The notes: generated by a model not told the origin, from the sequence alone. Numbered from the stretch's first letter, positions 1-8,202 are shown. The stretch is 15,148 bases of DNA from an uncultured Eubacteriales bacterium (GCA_902493345.1 CABUPM010000057.1:1-15148); one strand, 5' to 3'. Translations and numbers: made by a program.

Positions 1-1572
1 CTGTTTGATTCTTCCCTGCGGGATGGCGCGCAGGCCGAAGGAATTACCTTCTCAGTAGAGGATAAGATCAAGATCCTGCAGAGCCTGGATGCTTTAGGCA
101 TCGATTATGTAGAAGCAGGCAATCCGACATCCAATCCCAAAGACCTGGAATTTTTTCAGAGGGTTCGAGGGATGAAGCTCCAGAAGGCCAGAATTGTAGC
201 GTTTGGCAGTACCTGCCATAAGAACTGCGATCCGGCGGAGGATATGTATGTCAATTCGCTTTTGTCCGCTCAGACGCAGGCAGTTGCGATTTTCGGCAAG
301 AGCTGGGACTTTCATGTAACCGATATTATTCAGACAACGCTGGAGGAAAATCTGCGGATGATCCGGGAGACGATCCGTTATGTCAAGAGCCGGGACCGCG
401 AGGTGATCTTTGACGCGGAACATTTTTTCGACGGCTATAAAGCCAGTGCGCGGTATGCGATGGAAGCGTTGGCGGCCGCCGCGGAAGGCGGCGCGGATTG
501 TCTGGTACTGTGCGATACCAACGGAGGGACGATGCCCGATGAGATCCGGCGGATCGTAGCGGCAGTACGGGCGAGGTTTCCGAAGCAGTCCGTGGGAATC
601 CATTGTCATAATGACTGTGGAATGGCCGTCGGCAACTCGATTGAGGCGGTTCTTGCGGGGGCGGATCATGTACAGGGCACATTCCTGGGATTTGGAGAGC
701 GATGCGGCAATGCCAGCCTGTGTACGATTCTGGGCAATCTTCAGCTCAAAATGGGATATGAATGTATCCCGGCGGAGAAGATGATAGAGCTCACACAGAC
801 CGCGCGGTATATCGCGGAAGTTGCCAACATCACTCTGACGGAAAAGGAGCCGTATATCGGTCGGTCCAGTTTTTCACATAAGGGCGGAATGCATATTGAC
901 GGAGTCAATAAAAATCCGAAATCTTTTGAACATATTCCGCCGGAGACGGTAGGAAACAGCCGGAGATTTTTGATGTCGGAAGTAGCGGGCCGGGGCTATC
1001 TGCTCAATAAGCTGCAGAAGCTGATGCCGGGACTGACCAAGGAATCCGAAGAGACCAAGCGGATGATGGAGAGGCTGAAAGAGCTTGAGCATGAGGGATA
1101 TCAGTTCGAGGGCGCCGAAAGCTCGTTTGAACTCCGTGTCCGTAAGGAATTAGGACGCTACAGGCCCTTTTTCGAGATTGAGGACTTCAAGATTATCGGA
1201 GAGGAAGGCCGGGGAGAAGCAGGTTTCAGCTCGTACGCCATGGTTAAGGTGCGGGTGGATGATGAGATCAAGGTAACGGCGGCAGAAGGAGACGGACCGG
1301 TCAACGCGCTGGATAAGGCACTGCGTCAGTCTCTGGAAGGATTCTTTCCGGCGCTGCGCAACATCTATCTGACGGATTATAAAGTGCGTATTCTGGATAC
1401 CAGAGAAGCGACTGCGGCAATCGTCCGGGTTCTGATTGAGACGACAGATGGTAAGGAGAAATGGTCTACGATCGGAGTCTCTACGGATATTATAGATGCC
1501 AGCCTCAGAGCGCTGGTGGATTCATTGGAGATCAAGCTGATCAAAGATGTAGAACAGCATGTCACATTTTAA
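1..1572 (+). CDS. cimA: (R)-citramalate synthase, 5' end cut off by the window
   Basis: Condenses pyruvate with acetyl-CoA to (R)-citramalate, the first step of threonine-independent isoleucine synthesis in the cytoplasm. The frame is open from base 1, where the protein begins LFDSSLRDGAQAEGITFS, so only about 5-10 residues are missing; the ATG at 172 is internal. The RDGAQ motif of the LeuA/HMGL aldolase-type TIM barrel, the metal-binding HxH (codons at 601-609, in HCHND) and GERCGNAS (around 696-719) are all present. The C-terminal third resembles the LeuA allosteric dimerisation domain, where feedback by isoleucine would be expected. About 523 codons are visible, matching the roughly 530-residue CimA family rather than LeuA. 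The wording AQAEGITFSVEDK and EAGNPTSNPKD near the N-terminus is also CimA-like. The gene ends 15 bases before leuC and heads the visible part of the operon. A 2-isopropylmalate or homocitrate synthase is possible but less likely. Confidence 0.93.
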   Translation: MFDSSLRDGAQAEGITFSVEDKIKILQSLDALGIDYVEAGNPTSNPKDLEFFQRVRGMKLQKARIVAFGSTCHKNCDPAEDMYVNSLLSAQTQAVAIFGKSWDFHVTDIIQTTLEENLRMIRETIRYVKSRDREVIFDAEHFFDGYKASARYAMEALAAAAEGGADCLVLCDTNGGTMPDEIRRIVAAVRARFPKQSVGIHCHNDCGMAVGNSIEAVLAGADHVQGTFLGFGERCGNASLCTILGNLQLKMGYECIPAEKMIELTQTARYIAEVANITLTEKEPYIGRSSFSHKGGMHIDGVNKNPKSFEHIPPETVGNSRRFLMSEVAGRGYLLNKLQKLMPGLTKESEETKRMMERLKELEHEGYQFEGAESSFELRVRKELGRYRPFFEIEDFKIIGEEGRGEAGFSSYAMVKVRVDDEIKVTAAEGDGPVNALDKALRQSLEGFFPALRNIYLTDYKVRILDTREATAAIVRVLIETTDGKEKWSTIGVSTDIIDASLRALVDSLEIKLIKDVEQHVTF

Positions 1573-1587
1573 GAGGAGGATACATCG

Positions 1588-2862
1588 ATGGGAATGACAA
1601 TGACGCAGAAGATTTTGGCGGCGCATGCGGGACTGAGCAGCGTGCAGGCAGGCCAGCTGATCGAGTGTGATCTGGATATCGTTATGGGCAATGATGTGAC
1701 CACACCGGTAGCGATTCGAGAGTTTGAAAAGGCGGAGATCCAAAAGGTATTTGACAAGAATAAGGTAGTGATCGTACCGGATCATTTTACTCCCAATAAA
1801 GATATACAGAGCGCGACCCATGCCAAGATGGTGCGGGAATTTGCGCATAAACATGATATTGTACATTATTATGAAGTCGGCCGTATGGGCATCGAACATT
1901 GCCTGCTGCCGGAGAAGGGAATTGTGACTGCCGGAGACGTGGTTGTGGGTGCGGATTCGCATACCTGTACCTACGGCGCGTTGGGCGCGTTCTCTACAGG
2001 CGTGGGCTCTACGGATATGGCATGTGGAATGGCGATCGGCAAGCTATGGTTTAAGGTGCCTTCCGCGCTTCGGTTTGTGCTAAAAGGGAAAATGCCCAAG
2101 CACGTTAGCGGCAAGGATCTGATCCTGCACATCATCGGTATGATCGGTGTGGACGGCGCGCTGTACAAGTCGATGGAATTTACGGGCGAGGGTGTAGCAC
2201 AGCTCAGCATGGATGATCGTTTTACGATCTGCAATATGGCGATCGAGGCGGGGGGCAAGAACGGAATTTTCCCAGTCGATGCCAAAACGCTGGAATATAT
2301 CGGCGAGCATTCCTACAAGCCCTATACCGTATATGAGGCGGACGAGGATGCGGAGTATGAGGCGACATATGAGATCGATCTCTCCAGTCTGCGTCCGGTT
2401 GTCGCGTTTCCGCATCTGCCGGAAAACGCACACTATGTAGATGAGATCGACAAGATCAAGATTGATCAGGTCGTGATCGGCTCCTGTACCAACGGACGGA
2501 TCAGTGATCTGCGGATTGCGGCAGAGATTCTGAAGGGACGCAAGATCGCGCCTTGGGTACGCTGTATAGTCCTGCCGGGTACGCAGGCGATTTATCTTCA
2601 GGCGGTCCGGGAAGGCCTGGCAGAGATCTTTGTGGAAGCCGGAGCGGCGTTCTCAACTCCGACTTGCGGGCCATGTCTCGGAGGCCATATGGGAATTCTG
2701 GCCGCGGGAGAAAAGGCGGTATCGACAACAAATCGGAATTTTGTAGGACGGATGGGACATGTGGATTCCGAGGTTTATCTGGCAAGTCCGGCTGTGGCCG
2801 CGGCTTCCGCGATCACGGGATATATCACGGATCCTGCGGAACTTGAGGGGGAGGAAGCGTAA
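1588..2862 (+). CDS. leuC: 3-isopropylmalate/citramalate dehydratase, large subunit
   Basis: Large, iron-sulphur-bearing half of the LeuCD isomerase. It interconverts 2- and 3-isopropylmalate for leucine and, behind CimA, can isomerise citramalate to beta-methylmalate for isoleucine. The 424-residue length and MGMTMTQKILAAHAG start fit the shorter LeuC type common in clostridia and archaea. The three cluster cysteines of the aconitase superfamily are visible: Cys300 in GSCTNGR, and Cys360 and Cys363 in TCGPCLGG. VGADSHTCTYGALGAF is the other family signature. The start at 1588 is set by GAGGAGG at 1573-1579. The stop lies 2 bases before the leuD start, so LeuC and LeuD are probably translationally coupled, as suits a 1:1 complex. 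Whether it prefers citramalate or isopropylmalate cannot be told from the sequence; serving both is my inference from context. Confidence 0.95.
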   Translation: MGMTMTQKILAAHAGLSSVQAGQLIECDLDIVMGNDVTTPVAIREFEKAEIQKVFDKNKVVIVPDHFTPNKDIQSATHAKMVREFAHKHDIVHYYEVGRMGIEHCLLPEKGIVTAGDVVVGADSHTCTYGALGAFSTGVGSTDMACGMAIGKLWFKVPSALRFVLKGKMPKHVSGKDLILHIIGMIGVDGALYKSMEFTGEGVAQLSMDDRFTICNMAIEAGGKNGIFPVDAKTLEYIGEHSYKPYTVYEADEDAEYEATYEIDLSSLRPVVAFPHLPENAHYVDEIDKIKIDQVVIGSCTNGRISDLRIAAEILKGRKIAPWVRCIVLPGTQAIYLQAVREGLAEIFVEAGAAFSTPTCGPCLGGHMGILAAGEKAVSTTNRNFVGRMGHVDSEVYLASPAVAAASAITGYITDPAELEGEEA

Positions 2863-2864
2863 TC

Positions 2865-3353
2865 ATGGTAGAAGGAAAAGTTTTCAAGTATGGAGATAAT
2901 GTAGACACCGATGTAATTATCCCGGCAAGATATCTGAACGTATCGGAAGCCTCGTATCTGGCCTCTCATTGTATGGAGGACATCGATAAAGACTTTGTGA
3001 AGAAGGTTCAAAAGGGAGATATCATTGTGGCCGATAAGAATTTTGGCTGCGGTTCTTCACGTGAGCATGCGCCGATTGCCATTCAGGCTTCGGGAGTTTC
3101 CTGCGTGATCGCAAGCTCCTTCGCCAGAATTTTTTATCGGAATTCCATCAATATCGGTCTGCCGATCATTGAATGCCCGGAAGCTGCCGGAGAGATTCAG
3201 GCCGGTGACGTGGTGCAGGTAGATTTTTCTACAGGCGTGATCTGTGATAAGACGACAGGAAAAACGTATCAGGCACAGCCGTTTCCAGAGTCCATTCAGG
3301 AGATCATCAATGCAGGCGGGCTCATGAAGATGGTAGCTGCCAGAGTAAAGTGA
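2865..3353 (+). CDS. leuD: 3-isopropylmalate/citramalate dehydratase, small subunit
   Basis: Small swivelling subunit of the LeuCD isomerase; it completes the substrate pocket of LeuC. At 162 residues it is the short LeuD form that pairs with the 420-residue LeuC type. The family signatures are clear: YGDNVDTDVIIPARYLN near residues 9-25 and FGCGSSREHAPIAI near residues 57-71. The start is 2 bases after the leuC stop, and its ribosome site (GAGGGGGAGG, around 2845-2854) lies inside the end of leuC, so translation is likely coupled. leuB follows 10 bases later. The protein looks intact, and nothing in base composition separates it from its neighbours. Confidence 0.95.
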   Translation: MVEGKVFKYGDNVDTDVIIPARYLNVSEASYLASHCMEDIDKDFVKKVQKGDIIVADKNFGCGSSREHAPIAIQASGVSCVIASSFARIFYRNSINIGLPIIECPEAAGEIQAGDVVQVDFSTGVICDKTTGKTYQAQPFPESIQEIINAGGLMKMVAARVK

Positions 3354-3363
3354 GGAGAAAATC

Positions 3364-4440
3364 ATGGAATATAAGATCACAGTTCTGCCGGGAGACGGAA
3401 TCGGCCCGGATATCGTAGGAGAGACCGTAAAGGTTCTGGACGCGGTTGCTAAAAAGTTCGGGCATACCATGGTGTACGATTATCAGCTTATGGGGGGCAT
3501 TGCCTATGATAAGACCGGTAATCCCCTGCCGGAGGAGACGATGCGTTCTGCGCTCGCATCCGATGCTGTACTGCTGGGTGCGGTCGGAGGCCCTAAATGG
3601 GACGGATTAAAGGGAGATGTACGGCCGGAAGCAGCTCTCCTGGGAATCCGCAAGGGATTGGGGCTGTTTGCCAATATCCGCCCGGCCAGAATCTATCCGG
3701 CATTGTCCGCAGCGTGTCCCTTGAAGCCGGAAATCATCGGGGACAACGGTCTGGATATTGTCATCGTACGGGAGCTGACCGGCGGCATCTATTTCGGCCC
3801 TCGCGGGCGCAAAACGGAAAATGGAGTGGAATCCGCATGGGATACCATGCTGTATAACGAAAATGAAGTGCGGAGAATCGCGCATGTAGCCTTTCAGACG
3901 GCAAGAAAGAGACACAAGCTTGTCACTAACGTGGATAAATCCAATGTATTGGAGGTATCCAGAATGTGGCGCAAAGTGGTGGAAGAAGTGGCCGGAGAAT
4001 ATCCGGATGTACAGCTGAATCATCTGTATGTGGATAATGCGGCTATGCAGCTTGTACGCAATCCCAAACAGTTCGACGTCATTGTGACCGGAAACTGTTT
4101 CGGAGATATCCTGTCGGATGAGGCGAGCCAGATTACCGGGTCCATCGGTATGCTGCCTTCGGCCAGCATGGGCGAAGGGACCCGCGGCATGTTCGAGCCG
4201 ATTCACGGAAGCGCACCGGATATCGCGGGACAGAATAAGGCCAATCCCATCGCCACGATCCTGTCAGCGGCCATGATGTTCACATATTCGCTGAACGGTC
4301 CAGAAGAGGCTGCCTGCATTGAAAAAGCGGTGGATGATGTTTTGAACGAGGGATACCGTACGGCCGATATCTATGAAGAAGGCTGCAAGCTGGTGGGAAC
4401 CCGTGAGATGGGTGATTTGATCGTTGCGAAAATTGGATAA
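3364..4440 (+). CDS. leuB: 3-isopropylmalate dehydrogenase
   Basis: NAD-dependent oxidative decarboxylase that turns 3-isopropylmalate into 2-ketoisocaproate (leucine). In the citramalate route the same enzyme can turn beta-methyl-D-malate into 2-oxobutyrate. The 358 residues match the family. Signatures in order are LPGDGIGPDI at the N-terminus, the GAVGGPKWD substrate loop, GIRKGLGLFANIRPA, the NVDKSNVLEVSRMWRKV region with the conserved lysine and asparagine, GDILSDEASQITGSIGMLPS, and HGSAPDIAGQNKANPIA for NAD binding. The ribosome site GAGGAG (3352-3357) overlaps the leuD TGA stop. ilvD starts 11 bases after the leuB stop. An isocitrate or tartrate dehydrogenase is excluded by the LeuB-type substrate loop and by the neighbours. 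Confidence 0.96.
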   Translation: MEYKITVLPGDGIGPDIVGETVKVLDAVAKKFGHTMVYDYQLMGGIAYDKTGNPLPEETMRSALASDAVLLGAVGGPKWDGLKGDVRPEAALLGIRKGLGLFANIRPARIYPALSAACPLKPEIIGDNGLDIVIVRELTGGIYFGPRGRKTENGVESAWDTMLYNENEVRRIAHVAFQTARKRHKLVTNVDKSNVLEVSRMWRKVVEEVAGEYPDVQLNHLYVDNAAMQLVRNPKQFDVIVTGNCFGDILSDEASQITGSIGMLPSASMGEGTRGMFEPIHGSAPDIAGQNKANPIATILSAAMMFTYSLNGPEEAACIEKAVDDVLNEGYRTADIYEEGCKLVGTREMGDLIVAKIG

Positions 4441-4451
4441 GGAGCAGGAAA

Positions 4452-6125
4452 ATGATTAGTGATCGAGTAAAGTCAGGGTGTGAGCGGGCGCCGCACCGCA
4501 GTCTCTGGAAAGCATTGGGATATACGGATGAGGAGCTGGCAAGACCGCTCATTGGAGTCGTTAACGCGCATAATGAAGTAATTCCGGGTCATGATCACCT
4601 GAGCAAGCTGGCGGAAGCGGTCAAGGCCGGAATCCGTATGGCAGGGGGCACGCCGGTAGAATTTCCGTCCATCGGCGTATGCGACGGAATCGTTATGGGA
4701 CACAAGGGAATGCATTATTCTCTGGCATCCCGTGAATTGATCGCGGATTCGATTGAGTCTATGGCAACGGCGCATGGTTTTGACGGCCTTGTATTGGTGC
4801 CAAACTGTGACAAGATTGTACCGGGTATGCTGATGGCGGCGCTTCGGGTCAATCTCCCGGCGGTGGTCGTAAGCGGAGGACCGATGCTGGCAGGACATGT
4901 CAAGGGAAAGAAGACCAGCCTTTCCAATATGTTTGAGGCGGTCGGCGCCTATAAAGCCGGAACGATGAATGATGAAGAGCTGCTGGAGTACGAAAACAAT
5001 GCCTGCCCGGGCTGCGGTTCCTGTTCCGGTATGTTTACAGCCAATTCCATGAACTGTCTGTGTGAAGTGCTGGGCATCGCTCTGCCAGGAAACGGTACGA
5101 TTCCGGCAGTCTACGCGGAGCGGGTCCGTCTGGCCAAAAAGGCTGGTATGCAGGTCATGGAGATGGTTGCCAAGGATATCAAGCCGCGGGACATCATGAC
5201 CAGAGAAGCCTTTGAAAACGCACTGACATTGGATATGGCGCTGGGGTGCTCAACCAATAGCATGCTGCATTTACCGGCGATCGCTCATGAAGCGGGCATC
5301 ACGATCACGATGGATATGGCGCAGGAGGTCAGTGACCGTACTCCCAATCTGTGCAAATTAAGTCCGGCCGGGGATTCCTTTATTGAGGATCTGTACGCGG
5401 CCGGCGGCGTTCCGGCGGTCATGAAGGAACTGGATAAAAAGCATTTGCTGCATACGGAGCTTATGACAGTGACCGGCAAGACGATTGCGGAGAACATCGC
5501 CGGAGTGGTCAACAGGGATCCGGCCATTATCCGCCCGATAGAGAACCCCTATAGCGCTTATGGTGGAATCGCGGTTTTGAAGGGGAATATCGCTCCTGTG
5601 GGCAGTGTTGTCAAGAAATCCGCTGTAGCGCCGGAGATGCTCAAGCATACGGGCCCGGCCAGAGTCTTTACCAGCGAAGAGGATGTAATCGCGGCAATCT
5701 ACGCACAGCAGATCAAGAGCGGAGATGTCGTGGTGATCACCTACGAAGGTCCGAAGGGCGGCCCCGGAATGCGAGAGATGCTGTCTCCAACCTCGGCATT
5801 GGCCGGAATGGGATTGGATAAGACGGTTGCGCTTCTGACGGACGGACGGTTCTCCGGAGCGACGAGAGGCGCCTGCATCGGGCATATTTCTCCGGAGGCC
5901 GCGGATGGCGGGCAGATCGGCCTGGTTCGGGACGGAGATATGATAGAGATTGATATATTGAACAATACACTGAATGTGCTGGTATCGGATGAAGAGCTGA
6001 AAGAGAGAAAGAAGCAGTGGAAGCCGCTGCCGCCCAAGATTCAGACAGGATATCTTGCGCGCTATGCAGCTATGGTAACATCCGCCAGTGAGGGAGCCGT
6101 GCTGAAGGTTCCTGGAGAGAAATAA
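4452..6125 (+). CDS. ilvD: Dihydroxy-acid dehydratase
   Basis: Dehydrates 2,3-dihydroxy-3-methylbutanoate and -pentanoate to the keto acids leading to valine (and leucine) and isoleucine. The 557 residues cover the full IlvD/Edd fold. NCDKIVPGM contains cluster cysteine Cys119, and CPGCGSCSGMFTANSM gives Cys185, Cys188 and Cys191, of which the last matches the conserved family ligand. GVCDGIVMGHKGMHYSL (Asp78) and TDGRFSGATRGACIGH near residue 460 are also intact. At the site where [2Fe-2S] plant and mycobacterial enzymes carry a first cysteine (NEITPC), this protein has NEVIPGH. It therefore belongs with the E. coli-like oxygen-labile type, which fits an anaerobe; that last step is inference. 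The ribosome site GGAG (4441-4444) follows the leuB stop directly. Confidence 0.95.
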   Translation: MISDRVKSGCERAPHRSLWKALGYTDEELARPLIGVVNAHNEVIPGHDHLSKLAEAVKAGIRMAGGTPVEFPSIGVCDGIVMGHKGMHYSLASRELIADSIESMATAHGFDGLVLVPNCDKIVPGMLMAALRVNLPAVVVSGGPMLAGHVKGKKTSLSNMFEAVGAYKAGTMNDEELLEYENNACPGCGSCSGMFTANSMNCLCEVLGIALPGNGTIPAVYAERVRLAKKAGMQVMEMVAKDIKPRDIMTREAFENALTLDMALGCSTNSMLHLPAIAHEAGITITMDMAQEVSDRTPNLCKLSPAGDSFIEDLYAAGGVPAVMKELDKKHLLHTELMTVTGKTIAENIAGVVNRDPAIIRPIENPYSAYGGIAVLKGNIAPVGSVVKKSAVAPEMLKHTGPARVFTSEEDVIAAIYAQQIKSGDVVVITYEGPKGGPGMREMLSPTSALAGMGLDKTVALLTDGRFSGATRGACIGHISPEAADGGQIGLVRDGDMIEIDILNNTLNVLVSDEELKERKKQWKPLPPKIQTGYLARYAAMVTSASEGAVLKVPGEK

Positions 6126-6133
6126 GAGGAGGG
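6126..6133 (+). promoter_or_regulatory. Ribosome binding site fixing the ilvB GTG start
   Basis: GAGGAGGG lies immediately after the ilvD TAA. The AGGAGG core ends 7 bases before the GTG at 6140. No ATG in frame is as well placed, so this site decides the start. Confidence 0.8.
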
Positions 6134-6139
6134 AAAGCT

Positions 6140-7816
6140 GTGTTATTGAGAGGATCACAGATTGTTCTGGAATGCCTGAGAGAGCAGAAAGTGGATACGA
6201 TTTTCGGATATCCGGGCGGTCAGGTGCTGGAGATATACAATGCTTTATATGATTATCAGGATTCCATCCGCCATATTCTGACCAGTCATGAACAGGGAGC
6301 GGCGCATGCGGCGGACGGCTATGCCAGAGCGACGGGCAAGGTGGGAGTGTGCCTTGCGACTTCAGGCCCGGGAGCAACCAATCTCGTCACAGGAATCGCG
6401 ACTGCGTATATGGATTCCGTTCCTATGGTGGCGATTACAGGCAATGTTCCTAACCATCTTCTGGGTAAGGACAGCTTCCAGGAGGTAGATATTACCGGAA
6501 TCACCATGCCGATCACCAAACACAATTTCATTGTTAAGCGGGCAGAGGATATTGCGGATACACTGCGGCGGGCCTTTAAGATCGCGAAATCCGGCCGTCC
6601 GGGACCGGTACTGGTAGATATCGTCAAGGACGCCACGGTCAATCAGGCGGAGTACGAATATCAAGAACCGGAAGAGATTCATCCGATGACGGATTATATC
6701 TCGGAAGAAGCGCTGGACGATGCGGTAAAGATGATTCAGGAGGCGCACCAGCCGTTTCTGTATGTAGGCGGCGGCGCGGTGATCTCCGAAGCCAGCGAGG
6801 AACTGGTAAAGTTTTCGGAAAAGCTGCAGATCCCGGTGGGTTCCAGCCTGATGGGTCTGGGCGGATTTCCGGGAGATCACCCCAATTTTACCGGTATGAT
6901 CGGTATGCACGGGACCAAGGTTTCCAATAGCGGCGTAATGCATTCAGATCTGCTGATTGTTGCCGGCGCGCGTTTTAGTGATCGTGTGACCAGCAAGGTT
7001 TCAGCGTTTGCGCCCCATGCCAAGGTTTTACATATCGATGTGGATGCGGCAGAGGTCAATAAGAATGTACCTAGCACCAAACACATCATCGGAGATATCC
7101 GTCATGTCTTTTCAGAGTTGAATCAGCGGATCGGGAATATTACGGTCGATAATGAAGCATGGCTTCATGCGGTGCAGGAGGATAAGAAGCGCTATCCGCT
7201 GCCAATGCCCAAGGACGGCGCGCTGCATGGCGGCTATGTAATCCGCAGAATTTATGATTTGGCCGGCGATAAAGCGATACTCTCGACGGAGGTTGGTCAG
7301 CATCAGATGTGGACAGCACTGTATTATCCGTTTAAGGAGCCGAGAACCTGGATCACTTCCGGAGGCCTGGGAACGATGGGATACGGACTGGGAGCCGCGA
7401 TGGGCGCGCAGATCGGCCGGCCGGATCGGAGAGTCTTTAATATCGCGGGAGACGGAAGCTTCCGGATGAATCTCAATGAGCTGGCAACCGCGCAGTTCTA
7501 TAATATCCCGATCATTCAAGTGGTGATGAATAACCAGACGTTGGGTATGGTTCGGCAGTGGCAGACACTGTTTTATCATCATAGATATTCGCAGACAACA
7601 CTGGACCGGGGACCGGATTTTGATAAGCTGGGAGAGGCGTTTGGAATCCCGACATTTCATATCAGCCGTCCGGAGCAGGTGGACGACGCGATTTTGAAGG
7701 CATTGGCCATTCAGGGACCCAGCATGATCATATGTGATATTCCGATGGATGATAAGGTGTTCCCGATGGTTGCGCCCGGGGCTTCGATCGAGGATGTCAT
7801 GCTGGAGGAAGAATAA
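6140..7816 (+). CDS. ilvB: Acetolactate synthase, catalytic (large) subunit
   Basis: Thiamine-diphosphate enzyme that joins two pyruvates to acetolactate, or pyruvate and 2-oxobutyrate to acetohydroxybutyrate, the first common step to valine and isoleucine. At 558 residues it has the usual three parts: N-terminal Pyr domain with catalytic Glu51 in the SHEQGAAHAADGYAR motif, central FAD-type domain, and C-terminal PP domain with the cofactor motif GDGS at 437-440 ending in NN at about 466-467. It starts at a GTG, chosen because GAGGAGGG lies 6-13 bases upstream and because FGYPGG and the conserved N-terminus follow at the right distance. The sequence resembles biosynthetic, FAD-containing enzymes rather than catabolic AlsS. 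The regulatory subunit ilvN, normally adjacent, is not found downstream. No terminator is seen before the next promoter. Confidence 0.94.
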   Translation: MLLRGSQIVLECLREQKVDTIFGYPGGQVLEIYNALYDYQDSIRHILTSHEQGAAHAADGYARATGKVGVCLATSGPGATNLVTGIATAYMDSVPMVAITGNVPNHLLGKDSFQEVDITGITMPITKHNFIVKRAEDIADTLRRAFKIAKSGRPGPVLVDIVKDATVNQAEYEYQEPEEIHPMTDYISEEALDDAVKMIQEAHQPFLYVGGGAVISEASEELVKFSEKLQIPVGSSLMGLGGFPGDHPNFTGMIGMHGTKVSNSGVMHSDLLIVAGARFSDRVTSKVSAFAPHAKVLHIDVDAAEVNKNVPSTKHIIGDIRHVFSELNQRIGNITVDNEAWLHAVQEDKKRYPLPMPKDGALHGGYVIRRIYDLAGDKAILSTEVGQHQMWTALYYPFKEPRTWITSGGLGTMGYGLGAAMGAQIGRPDRRVFNIAGDGSFRMNLNELATAQFYNIPIIQVVMNNQTLGMVRQWQTLFYHHRYSQTTLDRGPDFDKLGEAFGIPTFHISRPEQVDDAILKALAIQGPSMIICDIPMDDKVFPMVAPGASIEDVMLEEE

Positions 7817-7821
7817 AGGAA

Positions 7822-7850
7822 TTGCTTTTTTCGGACAGATGTGTTATAAT
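7822..7850 (+). promoter_or_regulatory. Sigma-A promoter with extended -10, upstream of the 98-residue protein gene
   Basis: A perfect TATAAT (7845-7850) is preceded by TGT, giving an extended -10 (TGnTATAAT). TTGCTT at 7822-7827 serves as a weak -35 with 17-base spacing. The -35 starts only 5 bases after the ilvB stop, so the downstream genes have their own transcription start near 7857 even if the ilv-leu transcript reads through. Confidence 0.8.
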
Positions 7851-7854
7851 AAAC

Positions 7855-7870
7855 TTGGCTTGAGAGCCAA
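7855..7870 (+). other. Small hairpin at the predicted 5' end of the transcript
   Basis: TTGGCT (7855-7860) and AGCCAA (7865-7870) form a perfect 6-base-pair stem with a TGAG loop. No T-run follows, so it is not a terminator. The predicted start of transcription falls at or just inside its left arm. A second GCCAA at 7889-7893, next to the ribosome site, could compete for the same left arm. Confidence 0.45.
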
Positions 7871-7905
7871 AATCATTCGGCTGCATATGCCAAGGGGGAA
7901 CTCAC

Positions 7906-8202
7906 ATGAAGCATGATAAGATTCTGTATGATAAGACAGAGATTATCGTAGTAGACGAGACCGGAAAGCGTCCGGCGCTCCTAAATCTTACCTATGATAA
8001 GATCATCAGCATTTCTTTTGACAAGTGCAAAGAGGGTTTGTTCGGCAAACCTTCCGAGAAGATCTCGATCACTGTTCGCGGAAAGGAAAAGCCGCTGGAG
8101 TATTTCAGAGGAAAAGAGGGACAGGAGAAGTTTGACCGCTATAAGGAGATGTTGGTCAAGTTCTGCAAGGACAATAAGGTTTCTTTTTACAACAATCTGT
8201 AA
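7906..8202 (+). CDS. Small protein of unknown function (98 residues)
   Basis: I do not recognise this protein and assign no function. It is charged and lysine-rich, with no signal peptide, membrane segment or cysteine pair that would suggest metal binding (two lone cysteines, in DKCKEG and KFCKDN). The order of residues suggests several short beta strands (around 10-18, 24-38 and 49-58) followed by a C-terminal helix (about 70-90). This is a layout seen in small PH-like domains, but the comparison is only inference from sequence pattern. AAGGGGG at 7892-7898, 7 bases before the ATG, supports the start. The gene has a strong promoter of its own and is followed, across a hairpin, by the HAD phosphatase. 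Codon use matches its neighbours and it does not look newly acquired. Confidence 0.8.
   Translation: MKHDKILYDKTEIIVVDETGKRPALLNLTYDKIISISFDKCKEGLFGKPSEKISITVRGKEKPLEYFRGKEGQEKFDRYKEMLVKFCKDNKVSFYNNL

Noticed and set aside
5358..6377. Minus-strand open frame of about 339 codons opposite ilvD and the start of ilvB
   Set aside because: Same register effect with ilvD; the protein resembles no family and runs across two real genes.
7817..7905. Riboswitch, T-box or terminator after ilvB
   Set aside because: The gap is only 89 bases, the one clear hairpin is 6 pairs with no T-tract, and no T-box or other known riboswitch sequence elements were seen.
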